64,000 bases of DNA from Stercoripulliclostridium_A sp964480195 (GCA_964480195.1 CAYZOJ010000001.1:1-64000), one strand, 5' to 3'. Positions 9,801 to 16,917 are shown, counted from the first letter of the stretch. Program-made: numbers and translations. The notes: generated from the sequence alone by a model not told the origin.

Positions 9801-10414
9801 TTAAGGCGTTTAACTTCAATACCTCGATGATTCCTGAACCCACCGACGACGAAGATCGCGACGACGACGCTCAAACCGAAACCGTAAAGGAAGACAGCCC
9901 GCTCGAAGACAATATGAACATTACAACGGGCGGAATACTTGCAAACTTCCAGCTTAAACGCACCAAAGACGGCAAGGAAATGTGCATAATGACGCTCGAA
10001 GACTTATACGACCGTATCGAGTGCATAATGATGTCGAGAGCCTTGGCTTCTGCAAAACCCTACCTCAAAAACGACGCCCTCGTAAAAATTAAAGGCAGAC
10101 TCTCCGTTCGCGACGGCGAATATAAAATATATGCTTCCGAATTGAAGCCTTGGGATCTTGCCGAAATTCAGGAGGCTCCCGTCGAAGTAAAAGTCAAGGT
10201 TACTCTCTACTTTAAGCTTACGGACGAAGACGTCATAAACGACAACAAAATGAAACGCATAACCAACGTCCTTGTGGCGCACCCCGGCGACGTAGACGTC
10301 AAATTCCAGCTCGACGGAAAACTATATATGCACAACCTTAAAATAAGCGACCCCGAGATAGTCAAAAAAGAATTGTCCGGGATACTCGGACCGCAAAACG
10401 TCAAGGTTATGTAG
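6842..10414 (+). CDS. dnaE: DNA polymerase III alpha subunit DnaE
   Basis: Replicative-type polymerase of 1190 residues (usual DnaE length). The N-terminal PHP domain begins HLHVHTEYSLLDG and continues with ITDHGN, GCEFYT and ATNDIHY, so its metal ligands look intact and it may keep proofreading activity. Catalytic aspartates lie in PDFDIDIC (about residues 400-404) and LLKMDFLAL (about 560). The fingers motif FASYAFNKSHAAAYA is near residue 765, a helix-hairpin-helix region follows, and an OB fold starts near residue 1025 (GGILANFQLKRTKDG). It is 4 bp downstream of whiA and the last gene before a strong terminator. pfkA, often next in Clostridia, is not there. Confidence 0.96.
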   Translation: METNKQFVHLHVHTEYSLLDGAAAVEKLVTKAASLGMPALAITDHGNMYGTVKFYDSCNKHKIKPIIGCEFYTCPNKDIKEGRNTDNKNNHLLLLAKDYEGYMNLARLNSIAWVDGYYYKPRIDLETLAKHSSHLICCSACIAGAIPRLILAGDYDGAKEYALKLKGMFDEGDFYIELQNHGLEEELAVNPQLVKLAREIGVKCVATNDIHYIEKSDAEMHDVLLCIGTASYIDTPNRMKWLPNDSFYLKTREEMEEVLGWCPEALDTPLEIMEKCNFKFPPQVYQIPDYPCPGGMAPADYLRKLTYEGLERKYGTITPEIRERAETELEVIISMGFPDYYLIVWDFIFWAKAHDIPVGKGRGSGVGSIVAYAIGITNVDPLEYDLIFERFLNKNRTSMPDFDIDICYYRRAEVIQYVKEKYGENRISQIITFGKLKKKAAIKDVARVYKLPFADVTKITKNIPDFGGEDKKVHIKDLVDPSSKYCVQDLYDQYVENPDIKKVIDIATQVEGLPRNTSMHAAGVVIYKYPAIDTIPLARNGAEVTTQFDMIEVEHLGLLKMDFLALMTLTDIKMAHDYVLKATGRDIDFDVLGYKDPEVYKLIADGDTDAVFQLEGGGMKKFMTRFRPTRMEDIIAGISMYRPGPMDNIDKFLANRLDPDHIVYKHPLLKDILEVTSGIITYQEQAMMITRVLAGYSMTDADNFRSIISKKKIDKLEAERKKFIFGKDDPDTGEIIIKGCVRNGIPEETARAIFAEMESFASYAFNKSHAAAYAYLSYETAFYKRYYPTEYMAAVLNNRIDKPDDTKKYMAILKNMNIPILPPDINKSFPLFSPENGSIRYGLACTKNVGMGIMNDVVKEREARGEFKDMPDFINRMSDNQQLNKRTIESLIKGGAFDCFGLTRATLMCNYERIMTIADGKRKERQRREETGQYDMFSMLGEEEIKEEPFKYDIIKEYSTREKLIAEKEMLGMYVTGHPLAGYEQAFKAFNFNTSMIPEPTDDEDRDDDAQTETVKEDSPLEDNMNITTGGILANFQLKRTKDGKEMCIMTLEDLYDRIECIMMSRALASAKPYLKNDALVKIKGRLSVRDGEYKIYASELKPWDLAEIQEAPVEVKVKVTLYFKLTDEDVINDNKMKRITNVLVAHPGDVDVKFQLDGKLYMHNLKISDPEIVKKELSGILGPQNVKVM

Positions 10415-10448
10415 CTTCGGCAACAGATTTAAGTATTATTTAGGTATT

Positions 10449-10478
10449 AAAAAGAGGAAGCTCGCGCTTCCTCTTTTT
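10449..10478. terminator. Bidirectional intrinsic terminator between dnaE and HAD gene
   Basis: A perfect 13-bp stem (10449-10461 with 10466-10478) around the loop TCGC has an A-tract on one side and a T-tract on the other, so it works in both directions. It ends dnaE transcription on plus and the uvrC-HAD unit on minus. The stem reaches into the HAD stop codon (10477-10479). Confidence 0.9.
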
Positions 10479-11286
10479 AATCTTGCATCGCTATTTTTAT
10501 GGCGTCCGCAACTCCCCCGCTCATTGCGTCCGATACAACCAAGTCCGCAACTTGTTTGGTGCTCTCCGACGCATTTCCGACGGCAACTCCGAGTCCCGCG
10601 ACTTTAAGCATCGGCACGTCATTCATACTGTCGCCTACGCATATCACTTCCTCGGCTTTTATCCCGAGAGATTTGGCATATTTCAAAACGGCGGTACCTT
10701 TGTCGACGCCTTTCTTGACGATTTCCAAAATGAACTTCTTACTTGTGTTTACGAGTACGTCGTTTCCGAATAATTCCGTGAGAGTCTTAATATATCCCTC
10801 GACTTTTTCGGGCTCGGTTACCAACAGCATTTTGGTCGGGGACAACCTCTTCTTTTGCATATATGTAAGCAACGGTTCCCCCGTAACTTTGGGATCGTCG
10901 CGAGTAAACCGACGGTACAATGCGGAATAGTCGTTCTCCTCTTTTATGACAAACGTATCGTCCTCGTACAGCTGATAATAAATGTCCTCTTTTTCGAGCC
11001 ACTCCGCTATCCTTACCGCGACCTCATACGGCACGGCGTCTTCATATAAGAATTTACCGCTCTTGACGTCCGCCACGACAGAGCCCTGATAGCCGATGAC
11101 TTCACCCTCGGTATACAGTTCGCGCGCGTAATTAATTACCGCCGATATCATTCGTCCTGTACATATCGCAAACCGTCCGCCTGCCGATATGTAGTCCGTT
11201 ACGGCTTTCTTGACGACCTCGGGAATGACCTGCGTTTCGTCCGTCAAAGTGTCGTCGAAATCGGCTATTACAAGTTTATACTTCAT
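10477..11286 (-). CDS. HAD-superfamily Cof-type phosphatase
   Basis: About 269 residues; a cytosolic phosphatase for sugar phosphates or nucleotide cofactors. The nucleophile motif is ADFDDTLT (Asp9 and Asp11), and the C-terminal motif GDSMNDVPMLKVAG with GVAVGNA is typical of the Cof/YbiV group with a type IIB cap. The ATG at 11286 is preferred over an in-frame GTG at 11295 because AGGAG lies 8 nt upstream of the ATG. The start overlaps the uvrC end by 11 bp, implying one transcript. The substrate is unknown. Confidence 0.88.
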   Translation of the reverse strand: MKYKLVIADFDDTLTDETQVIPEVVKKAVTDYISAGGRFAICTGRMISAVINYARELYTEGEVIGYQGSVVADVKSGKFLYEDAVPYEVAVRIAEWLEKEDIYYQLYEDDTFVIKEENDYSALYRRFTRDDPKVTGEPLLTYMQKKRLSPTKMLLVTEPEKVEGYIKTLTELFGNDVLVNTSKKFILEIVKKGVDKGTAVLKYAKSLGIKAEEVICVGDSMNDVPMLKVAGLGVAVGNASESTKQVADLVVSDAMSGGVADAIKIAMQD

Positions 11287-13096
11287 CGCTCTCACTCCTA
11301 AAATAGTTGTATACCGCTTGGGCGGTTTCCAAGCCGAAGCCCTCTACTTCCATTATTTCCTCGACGGTGGCGCTTGCAATCTTTTCGATCTTCTTAAAGT
11401 AACACAAAAGTGCCCTCGCACGCGTTTCGCCGACTCCCGGGATGTTTTTAAGATTAGACCTCGTCTGCCTTTCCGAACGCAACTTCCGATGATACGTTAT
11501 TGCAAATCTATGAGCCTCGTCCCTGACGCGTTGGCAGAGTTTTAGCGCAAGACTGTCGCGCGGTAAAATTACGGGGTCAGAACAATGTGGTCTGAAAATT
11601 TCTTCTTCGCGCTTGGCAAGTCCTACAAGCGTTATCCCGGAGCCGTCCATAACTTCAACGGCGGAACTCAACTGTCCTTTACCGCCGTCGACGATGATTA
11701 AATCGGGCTTTTCCGAAAACGACAAATCACCGCTCGCAAGTTCCGCTCTGCGCCTTGACAGCACCTCTCGCATACTCGCAAAATCGTCCGACCCGACAAC
11801 CGTTTTAATGCGGAAGCGTCTATAGCGTTCCTTGGCGGGTTCGCCGTTTATAAAGACGACCATACTCGCGACTTTGTCGGTACCGCTGATGTTGGAAATA
11901 TCGTAACACTCGATGCGCTTGGGCGGTACGTCTAAAGAAAGATATTCTTTGAGCTGTGCCACGGCTCCCATAGTTAGGGATTCCTTAGTGGCTATTTTGG
12001 TTACCGATTTCAAGAGATATTCGCTTGCGTTGTTACGTGCAAGAGCCACAAGCTGTCCGCGCGCTCCGCCCTTGGGTGTGAGGACTGCGACGCGCTGTCC
12101 GCGCTTGGAACTTAGATAATCTTTAAGTTCCGCTTCGAACGTAATGTCGTCGGACAAGCATATTTCGTCCGCGACTACGGGGTTCTTTTCGTAAAACTGC
12201 ATTACATAGCTCGACAAAACCTCGTCGGCTTCCCCACACTCGTTTAGCGGGAAATTCTCGCTTCCGATGACCTTGCCACCGCGGACGACAGTATAGTTAA
12301 TCGCGCCGTACATCCCGTCCGACGCGTATGCGAAAATGTCGAGATTAAAGTCCTTGGGAAGGTTTACCGTCTGCTTTCTAACAAGCTTATCGAGGAGCTC
12401 CAGATTATCGCGATACTGTATCGCAAGCTCGAATTCCTCGTGTTCTACGGCGTCCGCAAGCTTGGCTTCCAAAAGCTCTCGCGCCTCTTTATCGTTGCCG
12501 GATAAAAAGGACATAACCTTTTTGACAATCTCTTTGTATTCCTCCGACGTGATACGTCCCGTACAAGGCGCCTTACATCTCCCGATATGGTAATTAAGGC
12601 ACTCGCGCGCGCCAGCCTTTTTCTTGACTTCGCCGTTACAGCTTCTTATCGGATAAACGCTATGTATAAGCTCCATTGTCGCCGTTGCGGAAAGCCCCAA
12701 CATATACGGTCCGAAATACTTGCTTCCGTCAGCACGTAAACGTCTTGTAACCTCGATACGCGGGAAATCCTCTTTGACTCTGACCTTTATATACGGATAA
12801 GTTTTGTCGTCCTTTAATAGAATGTTATAGTACGGCTTATATTGTTTGATGAGATTGTTTTCGAGAACCAACGCTTCAACTTCGGAAGACGTTACTATAT
12901 ATCTGAAATCGCGGATCTTTTCGACAAGCAGAATGGTCTTTTCCGTCTTTGTCGCGGAATGGAAAAAGTACTGTCTTACGCGGTTTTTAAGGTTCTTCGC
13001 CTTGCCGACGTAAATGACTTGCCCGTACTCGTCAAGCATTAGATATACACCGCTCGACGACGGTAAATCTTTTAATTTTTCCGTAAAATCCAACAT
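11276..13096 (-). CDS. uvrC: Excinuclease ABC subunit UvrC
   Basis: Makes the two incisions in nucleotide excision repair together with UvrA and UvrB. It has 606 residues (normal length). An N-terminal GIY-YIG nuclease is seen as SSGVYLML and QVIYVGKAKNLKNRVRQYF, a UVR motif lies near residues 200-235, the RNase H-like nuclease contains CYDISNISG and VDGGKGQL, and tandem helix-hairpin-helix motifs close the protein (IPGVGETRARALLCYF, VEGFGLETAQAVYNYF). The start agrees with the family N-terminus although no ribosome binding site precedes it. Confidence 0.96.
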   Translation of the reverse strand: MLDFTEKLKDLPSSSGVYLMLDEYGQVIYVGKAKNLKNRVRQYFFHSATKTEKTILLVEKIRDFRYIVTSSEVEALVLENNLIKQYKPYYNILLKDDKTYPYIKVRVKEDFPRIEVTRRLRADGSKYFGPYMLGLSATATMELIHSVYPIRSCNGEVKKKAGARECLNYHIGRCKAPCTGRITSEEYKEIVKKVMSFLSGNDKEARELLEAKLADAVEHEEFELAIQYRDNLELLDKLVRKQTVNLPKDFNLDIFAYASDGMYGAINYTVVRGGKVIGSENFPLNECGEADEVLSSYVMQFYEKNPVVADEICLSDDITFEAELKDYLSSKRGQRVAVLTPKGGARGQLVALARNNASEYLLKSVTKIATKESLTMGAVAQLKEYLSLDVPPKRIECYDISNISGTDKVASMVVFINGEPAKERYRRFRIKTVVGSDDFASMREVLSRRRAELASGDLSFSEKPDLIIVDGGKGQLSSAVEVMDGSGITLVGLAKREEEIFRPHCSDPVILPRDSLALKLCQRVRDEAHRFAITYHRKLRSERQTRSNLKNIPGVGETRARALLCYFKKIEKIASATVEEIMEVEGFGLETAQAVYNYFRSESDEV

Positions 13097-13102
13097 ACTT
13101 AG

Positions 13103-13131
13103 ATTATAACCTATATTCTATCTAAAGTTAA
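13103..13131 (-). promoter_or_regulatory. uvrC promoter with leaderless spacing
   Basis: On minus TTAACT (13126-13131), 17 nt, TATAAT (13103-13108), then CTAAGT and the uvrC ATG at 13096. With a start point 6-7 nt after the -10, the mRNA would begin at the start codon. No purine-rich ribosome binding site is present. Confidence 0.7.
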
Positions 13132-13135
13132 GTAA

Positions 13136-13151
13136 ATCCAAAAAATTGGAT
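13136..13151. promoter_or_regulatory. Palindrome immediately upstream of uvrC -35
   Basis: ATCCAA-AAAA-TTGGAT, a perfect 6-bp inverted repeat 4 bp ahead of the uvrC -35 box. It does not match the Gram-positive LexA box (CGAAC-N4-GTTCG). It may be an operator or just part of the terminator T-tract next to it. Confidence 0.3.
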
Positions 13152-13182
13152 AAAAAATAAAGCACCTGACTTGCAGGTGCTT
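13150..13182 (-). terminator. Intrinsic terminator upstream of uvrC promoter
   Basis: The stem AAGCACCTG/CAGGTGCTT (13160-13182, 5-nt loop) is followed on minus by TATTTTTTA. It would insulate uvrC from transcription coming through the palindrome array and tRNA region. Confidence 0.75.
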
Positions 13183-13208
13183 AACTCAACTCCTAATCCG
13201 CTTAAATC

Positions 13209-13409
13209 AACGGCAACGCCGTTGTTAGCCATCACGCGATAGCGTGTGGTCAATCACACGTAGTGTGTATATCATCAACGCGTAGCGTTGTATATCATCA
13301 CGCGCAAGCGTGTATATCATCAATCCGAAGGAATACACACTTCGTGTGATGACATACAGCTCCGCTGATTACATACGCCTTTCGGCGATTACATACCTAT
13401 CCTTCGGAT
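13209..13409. repeat. Array of short perfect palindromes (array 1)
   Basis: About nine tiny hairpins (4-6 bp stems, 3-4 nt loops) follow each other: AACGGC/GCCGTT, CACGC/GCGTG, CACAC/GTGTG, CAACGC/GCGTTG, CACGC/GCGTG, CACAC/GTGTG, CAGC/GCTG, CGCC/GGCG, ATCC/GGAT. In the left half the linker reads GTATATCAT; in the right half it is the reverse-complement type ATGACATAC or GATTACATAC, so the array is itself roughly an inverted repeat centred near 13325. No protein is encoded. It shares units and linkers with the arrays at 28.5 kb. Confidence 0.85.
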
Positions 13410-13413
13410 TGGA

Positions 13414-13450
13414 TAAAAAAAATCGCATCTTATCAAGATGCGATTTTTTT
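13414..13450. terminator. tRNA-Glu terminator (bidirectional)
   Basis: AATCGCATCT/AGATGCGATT with loop TATCA, flanked by A and T tracts on the two sides, begins right at the encoded CCA end of the tRNA. It would stop tRNA transcription on minus. Confidence 0.9.
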
Positions 13451-13524
13451 GGTACCCCCATGGGGACTCGAACCCCAGATTCCGCCGTGAGAGGGCGACG
13501 TCTTAACCGCTTGACCATGAGGGC
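13450..13524 (-). tRNA. tRNA-Glu (anticodon CUC)
   Basis: A 75-nt cloverleaf: acceptor GCCCTCA, D-arm GGTCAAGCGGTTAAGAC, anticodon loop CTCTCAC (anticodon CUC, reads GAG), T-arm TGGGG-TTCGAGT-CCCCA, discriminator A and an encoded CCA. The D-arm and the anticodon stem/loop match bacterial tRNA-Glu. Position 1-72 is a G-U pair and 5-68 a U-G pair, which is unusual at the acceptor end. It is preceded by its own promoter and followed by a terminator. Confidence 0.93.
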
Positions 13525-13528
13525 ATAA

Positions 13529-13624
13529 TCAATGCTCGTTTAGTATATCATAGCTAAAAACATAGTGCAAGCGAATTTTTACATTTTTAATTTTTTTACC
13601 GATTACGGAACATTTCTTTGTCAT
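13529..13624 (-). CDS. Possible 31-residue small basic protein after tetR
   Basis: AAGGAG lies 6 nt ahead of an ATG at 13624 just after the tetR stop, and the frame runs to a TGA at 13529-13531 (MTKKCSVIGKKIKN...). The peptide is lysine-rich with no recognised family. Its 3' half overlaps the tRNA promoter and its 5' half contains a copy of the putative TetR operator motif, so the frame may be accidental. Only the well-spaced ribosome binding site supports it. Confidence 0.25.
   Translation of the reverse strand: MTKKCSVIGKKIKNVKIRLHYVFSYDILNEH
13542..13570 (-). promoter_or_regulatory. tRNA-Glu promoter
   Basis: On minus TTGCAC (13565-13570), 17 nt, TATACT (13542-13547), 17 nt upstream of the mature tRNA 5' end. 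It overlaps the end of a possible 31-codon ORF after tetR. Confidence 0.75.
13598..13611. promoter_or_regulatory. Third copy of putative TetR operator motif
   Basis: ACCGATTACGGAAC differs from the operator half at 14222-14236 (ACCGATTTACGGAAC) only by one missing T. It lies 24 bp downstream of the tetR stop and upstream of the tRNA-Glu promoter. Confidence 0.4.
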
Positions 13625-13634
13625 TCCTTGCTCC

Positions 13635-14192
13635 TTATATAAATACCTCGTAAAGGATTTTGACGCACTCTTTTAGCCTGCCTTGCAGTTGCTCGGCACT
13701 CTCTTTTGCTCCGTTTTTGAGCCACGCCGTTAAGAATGCAGACGTGCATACCGTCATCGTCGTCATTAAATACGTCATTTGCTCGTCGTCGATATCCGCA
13801 TTCGGAAAGAAAAATGCCTTGCTCGCGCCGAGATACTTCAAATGTGTATTGTAAAGAAAATCCATACGGTTACTGTCTACTACCGCCTTTAATAACGCCT
13901 TATGCTCCATCCACTTTTTGATGTACGTCAACGTCGTTACGTCGGGCTCGCGGGACTTCATTTCCGCATACTCGCGACCGACTTCTTCGAATATGCTATC
14001 GCATAAATACGACAATACGTCCGCAATATTATCAAAAAGCCTATAAAACGTCGCACGTCCGACCGATGACGCCTTTTGTACGTCCGTTACCGTTACTTCG
14101 GAAAAACTCTTGTTTTTAAGGCAAACAAGCAGTCCGTTGCCTATGCGCTTTGCAGACCTAATTGCCCTTTTGTCGTTTGAGATATGATACAT
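13635..14192 (-). CDS. TetR/AcrR-family transcriptional regulator
   Basis: A 185-residue DNA-binding repressor-type protein. The N-terminal TetR HTH is visible in NKSFSEVTVTDVQKASSVGRATFYRLF (about residues 29-55), followed by an all-helical ligand and dimerisation domain (TetR_C family). The start follows AAGGAGAAGAAG. It is divergent from the S15 hydrolase operon with a near-palindromic site between them, so it probably controls that operon and itself. The inducer is unknown. Confidence 0.9.
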   Translation of the reverse strand: MYHISNDKRAIRSAKRIGNGLLVCLKNKSFSEVTVTDVQKASSVGRATFYRLFDNIADVLSYLCDSIFEEVGREYAEMKSREPDVTTLTYIKKWMEHKALLKAVVDSNRMDFLYNTHLKYLGASKAFFFPNADIDDEQMTYLMTTMTVCTSAFLTAWLKNGAKESAEQLQGRLKECVKILYEVFI

Positions 14193-14206
14193 CTTCTTCT
14201 CCTTTT

Positions 14207-14236
14207 GTTCCGCAATCGAAAACCGATTTACGGAAC
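14207..14236. promoter_or_regulatory. Putative TetR operator in the divergent intergenic region
   Basis: GTTCCGCAATCG (14207-14218) and CGATTTACGGAAC (14224-14236) form an inverted repeat with one extra base in the right arm. It lies between tetR and the hydrolase gene, immediately upstream of the -35 box at 14239. A further copy of the same half-site is at 13598-13611. Confidence 0.6.
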
Positions 14237-14238
14237 TA

Positions 14239-14267
14239 TTGTATCACAAAATTCTATATGCTACAAT
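14239..14267 (+). promoter_or_regulatory. Promoter of S15 hydrolase operon
   Basis: TTGTAT (14239-14244), 17 nt, TACAAT (14262-14267), followed by AAAAAAGGAG ahead of the ATG at 14295. The -35 box is 2 bp from the operator-like inverted repeat. Confidence 0.7.
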
Positions 14268-14294
14268 GATTTTAATAAAAAAGGAGATGTTTTT

Positions 14295-16148
14295 ATGGCT
14301 GACAAAAAATTTACGACGCTATACGATAAAGACGGGATAGCTATGCAAATTCCCGTTCGCGACGCAATGTCGGTAGCCGATCCGCGCGCAAGATATACCG
14401 GATTCAAGCAAGAAAAAGTCGTTCTCAAAAAAGGTAGTGTACGTCTTAAAGGCGCAAAGCCTCTCGAATGCGACATTCTGCTCGAACGCGACGTGCCCGT
14501 TACTCTCCGCGACGGGATTACGATTTATACCGATATATTCCGTCCTGTCGAAGACGGCAAGTACCCCGCTCTCGTTGCACTAAGCCCATACGGAAAAGAA
14601 ATCGGAACGCAATGGCTCGACGACGTTCCCATGCGTGCGGGAGTACCCAAAAAAGCGGTTTCCGGGTTACAGAAATTCGAGGGACCGGATCCCGTTTACT
14701 GGGTTAAGCACGGATATGCCGTCATAAATCCGGACGTCAGAGGCGCATATAAATCAGAGGGCGTGATACTGTTTTTCGGGAGCGACTACGGAAGAGATGC
14801 GCGCGACATTATAGATTGGATCGGTACGCAGTCTTGGTGCAACGGAAACGTCGGGCTTTCGGGGAACTCTTGGCTTGCGATTTCTCAATGGTTTACCGCA
14901 GCCCAACACCCGACGCATCTAAAAGCTATCGCGCCTTGGGAAGGTCTTACGGATTGTTATCGCGAAGTCGGCACGCGCGGAGGCGTTGTCATGCCGGAGT
15001 TTGTAGAGCTCCTTGCGCAGTCTTTCCCTTCCACCTCAGACGGCGGTGTCGAAGACGTAATAGAAATGCTAAAAGCGAACCCTACTTGGAATAATTATTG
15101 GGAAGACAAACGAGCCGATCTCGAATCCATCACCACCCCCGCTTACATTGTAGCAAGTTACACCAACCCTATCCATACAAACGGCTCTATAGAAGGTTTT
15201 ATGCGCATAGCGTCTAAAGATAAATGGCTTCGCATTCACAATACCGGCGAATGGGACGACTATTACAATGAAGAACACACCGAAGACCTACGAAAGTTTT
15301 TCGATTACTTCCTTAAAGGCGTAAACAACGGTTGGGAAAAGACCCCTCGCGTTCGTATGAGCGTACTCGATCCCGGCGGGAAAGACATCATCGACCGCGA
15401 AGAGAACGAATACCCTCTTTTAAGAACACGCTACCGCAAACTCTATCTTGACGGCGCGACCAAAACGCTTGTCCCCACACAACCCACTACCGAAACTTTT
15501 AACTACTACGATTCGGACGACAAAAAAGGCTCGATATCGTATAAGTACAGAATGACGGAGAACACCGAAATCGGCGGTTTTATAAAACTCCGCCTTTGGG
15601 CAGAAGCTCCCGATCACGACGACATGGACATTCAGGTTACTCTCGAAAAGCTCTCGAGGTGCGGAAAAAGAATCGGGCTAAATCCGATGAAACGCGTATC
15701 GGCAAAAGGATATATACGCGCGTCGCTACGCAAACTCGACGAAAATCGCAGTACGGAAGAGTACCCATATCAAATATTCGACGAAGTGCAAAAACTCGAA
15801 AAAGGCGAAATCGTGCCTCTCGACATTGCCATATGGCCCATGGGCTTGAAATTCCGTAAAGGAGAGATTTTACAGATAACCGTTTCGGCATACAAGACAA
15901 CCGAATGGGCAAGCCCTTTCGACTTAAAAATGGCAACGCTTAAAGTCGCAAAAGACGGGTTTACTTACTTCCCGTCCGAAAAGTCCGAAATGATAACTAT
16001 CGGCGGAGTTTCGGGAGGACTAACCGGAGGCATAGACAGCTCTCGCCTTCCGAAAGACGTAAATAAAGGTAGACACGTCATTCATACCGGCGGTAAATTC
16101 GACAGTTACCTGTATCTACCCGTAATACCTAAAAAGGAGAATATCTAA
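14295..16148 (+). CDS. CocE/NonD-type alpha/beta hydrolase (peptidase S15 family)
   Basis: A 617-residue cytosolic hydrolase (no signal peptide). The N-terminal half is the S15/CocE alpha/beta-hydrolase core: the nucleophile elbow reads GLSGNSW with Ser192, preceded by INPDVRGAYKSEG, with catalytic Asp and His candidates in NPIHTNG and NTGEWDDYY. The C-terminal third is the jelly-roll domain of X-Pro dipeptidyl-peptidases (SYKYRMTENTEIGGFIKLRLW). Family members cleave acyl esters, cocaine or Xaa-Pro peptides; the substrate here is open. ATG 14295 was chosen for AAGGAG and the MADKKFTTLY start. It is followed by an HXXEE protein with a TAATG overlap and is probably TetR-controlled. Confidence 0.88.
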   Translation: MADKKFTTLYDKDGIAMQIPVRDAMSVADPRARYTGFKQEKVVLKKGSVRLKGAKPLECDILLERDVPVTLRDGITIYTDIFRPVEDGKYPALVALSPYGKEIGTQWLDDVPMRAGVPKKAVSGLQKFEGPDPVYWVKHGYAVINPDVRGAYKSEGVILFFGSDYGRDARDIIDWIGTQSWCNGNVGLSGNSWLAISQWFTAAQHPTHLKAIAPWEGLTDCYREVGTRGGVVMPEFVELLAQSFPSTSDGGVEDVIEMLKANPTWNNYWEDKRADLESITTPAYIVASYTNPIHTNGSIEGFMRIASKDKWLRIHNTGEWDDYYNEEHTEDLRKFFDYFLKGVNNGWEKTPRVRMSVLDPGGKDIIDREENEYPLLRTRYRKLYLDGATKTLVPTQPTTETFNYYDSDDKKGSISYKYRMTENTEIGGFIKLRLWAEAPDHDDMDIQVTLEKLSRCGKRIGLNPMKRVSAKGYIRASLRKLDENRSTEEYPYQIFDEVQKLEKGEIVPLDIAIWPMGLKFRKGEILQITVSAYKTTEWASPFDLKMATLKVAKDGFTYFPSEKSEMITIGGVSGGLTGGIDSSRLPKDVNKGRHVIHTGGKFDSYLYLPVIPKKENI

Positions 16149-16855
16149 TGGAAACCGTAATCAATGCTTGGCTTTCCGTATGGCTTTACGTCATGGCGGG
16201 TATCGGCGTTTTCTTAGCAGTAAAAGTATGGAAAAATCGTAAAACTTGGGACACCATCAATATACTTTGCACTATCGCGATAATAGTTTTGGTCCTACAC
16301 GTAATAGAAGAATGGGTTTTGCCCGGAGGGCTACATTATTCTTACAACATCAGCCACGGTTCAAAAGACCTCGCGCGCTATCCTATGAACAGATTGACGG
16401 ATATGATTACCAATTTCGGCGGAGTTGTCCTCGGATGCGTCGTTCTTAAAATTTGGGGATTCAGAAAGCCTGCGGGGATTGCCGTAATGCTATTTTCGTT
16501 ATTCGAAGTCGTAATACATATAGTCATAGGAATAACTTCGCTCATAACTTTCGGAAAATACGGAATGCAAACAATCTACTCACCGGGGCTTATTACGTCG
16601 TTATTCGGCTTCCTACCCGTTGCTATAGGGCTTGCCGTGCACCTATTCAAAAAGCCTAACCGCGCTTCCGTAAAGCAATGGATAATGGCTGTCGTCGCTA
16701 TGTTTGCGCTTTGCTTCTTATTTATCAATTTGCCCGAAATGGTACTCGGGGACGAAAACAGTCCCTACGCATTTACCGATCGCGGTTACTACGAACGATA
16801 CGCCGAAGAATTCGAAGCCGACAACGATTACGAATACGGCGAACAGGACGAATAA
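16148..16855 (+). CDS. HXXEE-domain membrane protein
   Basis: 235 residues with about six membrane helices. Helix two carries VLHVIEEWVLPGG, the His-x-x-Glu-Glu signature that names the family (PF13787), which is of unknown function. The acidic C-terminal tail (EFEADNDYEYGEQDE) would be cytoplasmic or outside. ATG and the hydrolase stop share one base (TAATG), and GGAG lies 8 nt upstream, so the two proteins are made together. A role in export or membrane handling of the hydrolase substrate is only inferred from coupling. Confidence 0.8.
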   Translation: METVINAWLSVWLYVMAGIGVFLAVKVWKNRKTWDTINILCTIAIIVLVLHVIEEWVLPGGLHYSYNISHGSKDLARYPMNRLTDMITNFGGVVLGCVVLKIWGFRKPAGIAVMLFSLFEVVIHIVIGITSLITFGKYGMQTIYSPGLITSLFGFLPVAIGLAVHLFKKPNRASVKQWIMAVVAMFALCFLFINLPEMVLGDENSPYAFTDRGYYERYAEEFEADNDYEYGEQDE

Positions 16856-16878
16856 ACTTAATCTAATCGCAACGATAT

Positions 16879-16917
16879 AAAAAAGGAAGCGGATCGACAA
16901 AATGTCGGTCCGCTTCC
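16879..16917 (-). terminator. Terminator of the giant lipoprotein gene
   Basis: A 15-bp stem with one mismatch (16885-16899 with 16903-16917, loop AAA) is followed on minus by TTTTTT (16884-16879). It lies 34 bp beyond the stop of the 11.4 kb gene. On the plus strand it lacks a T-tract. Confidence 0.85.

Noticed and set aside
13136..13151. LexA (SOS) box at uvrC
   Set aside because: The palindrome ATCCAA/TTGGAT does not match CGAAC-N4-GTTCG, and no such site was seen in the uvrC upstream region.
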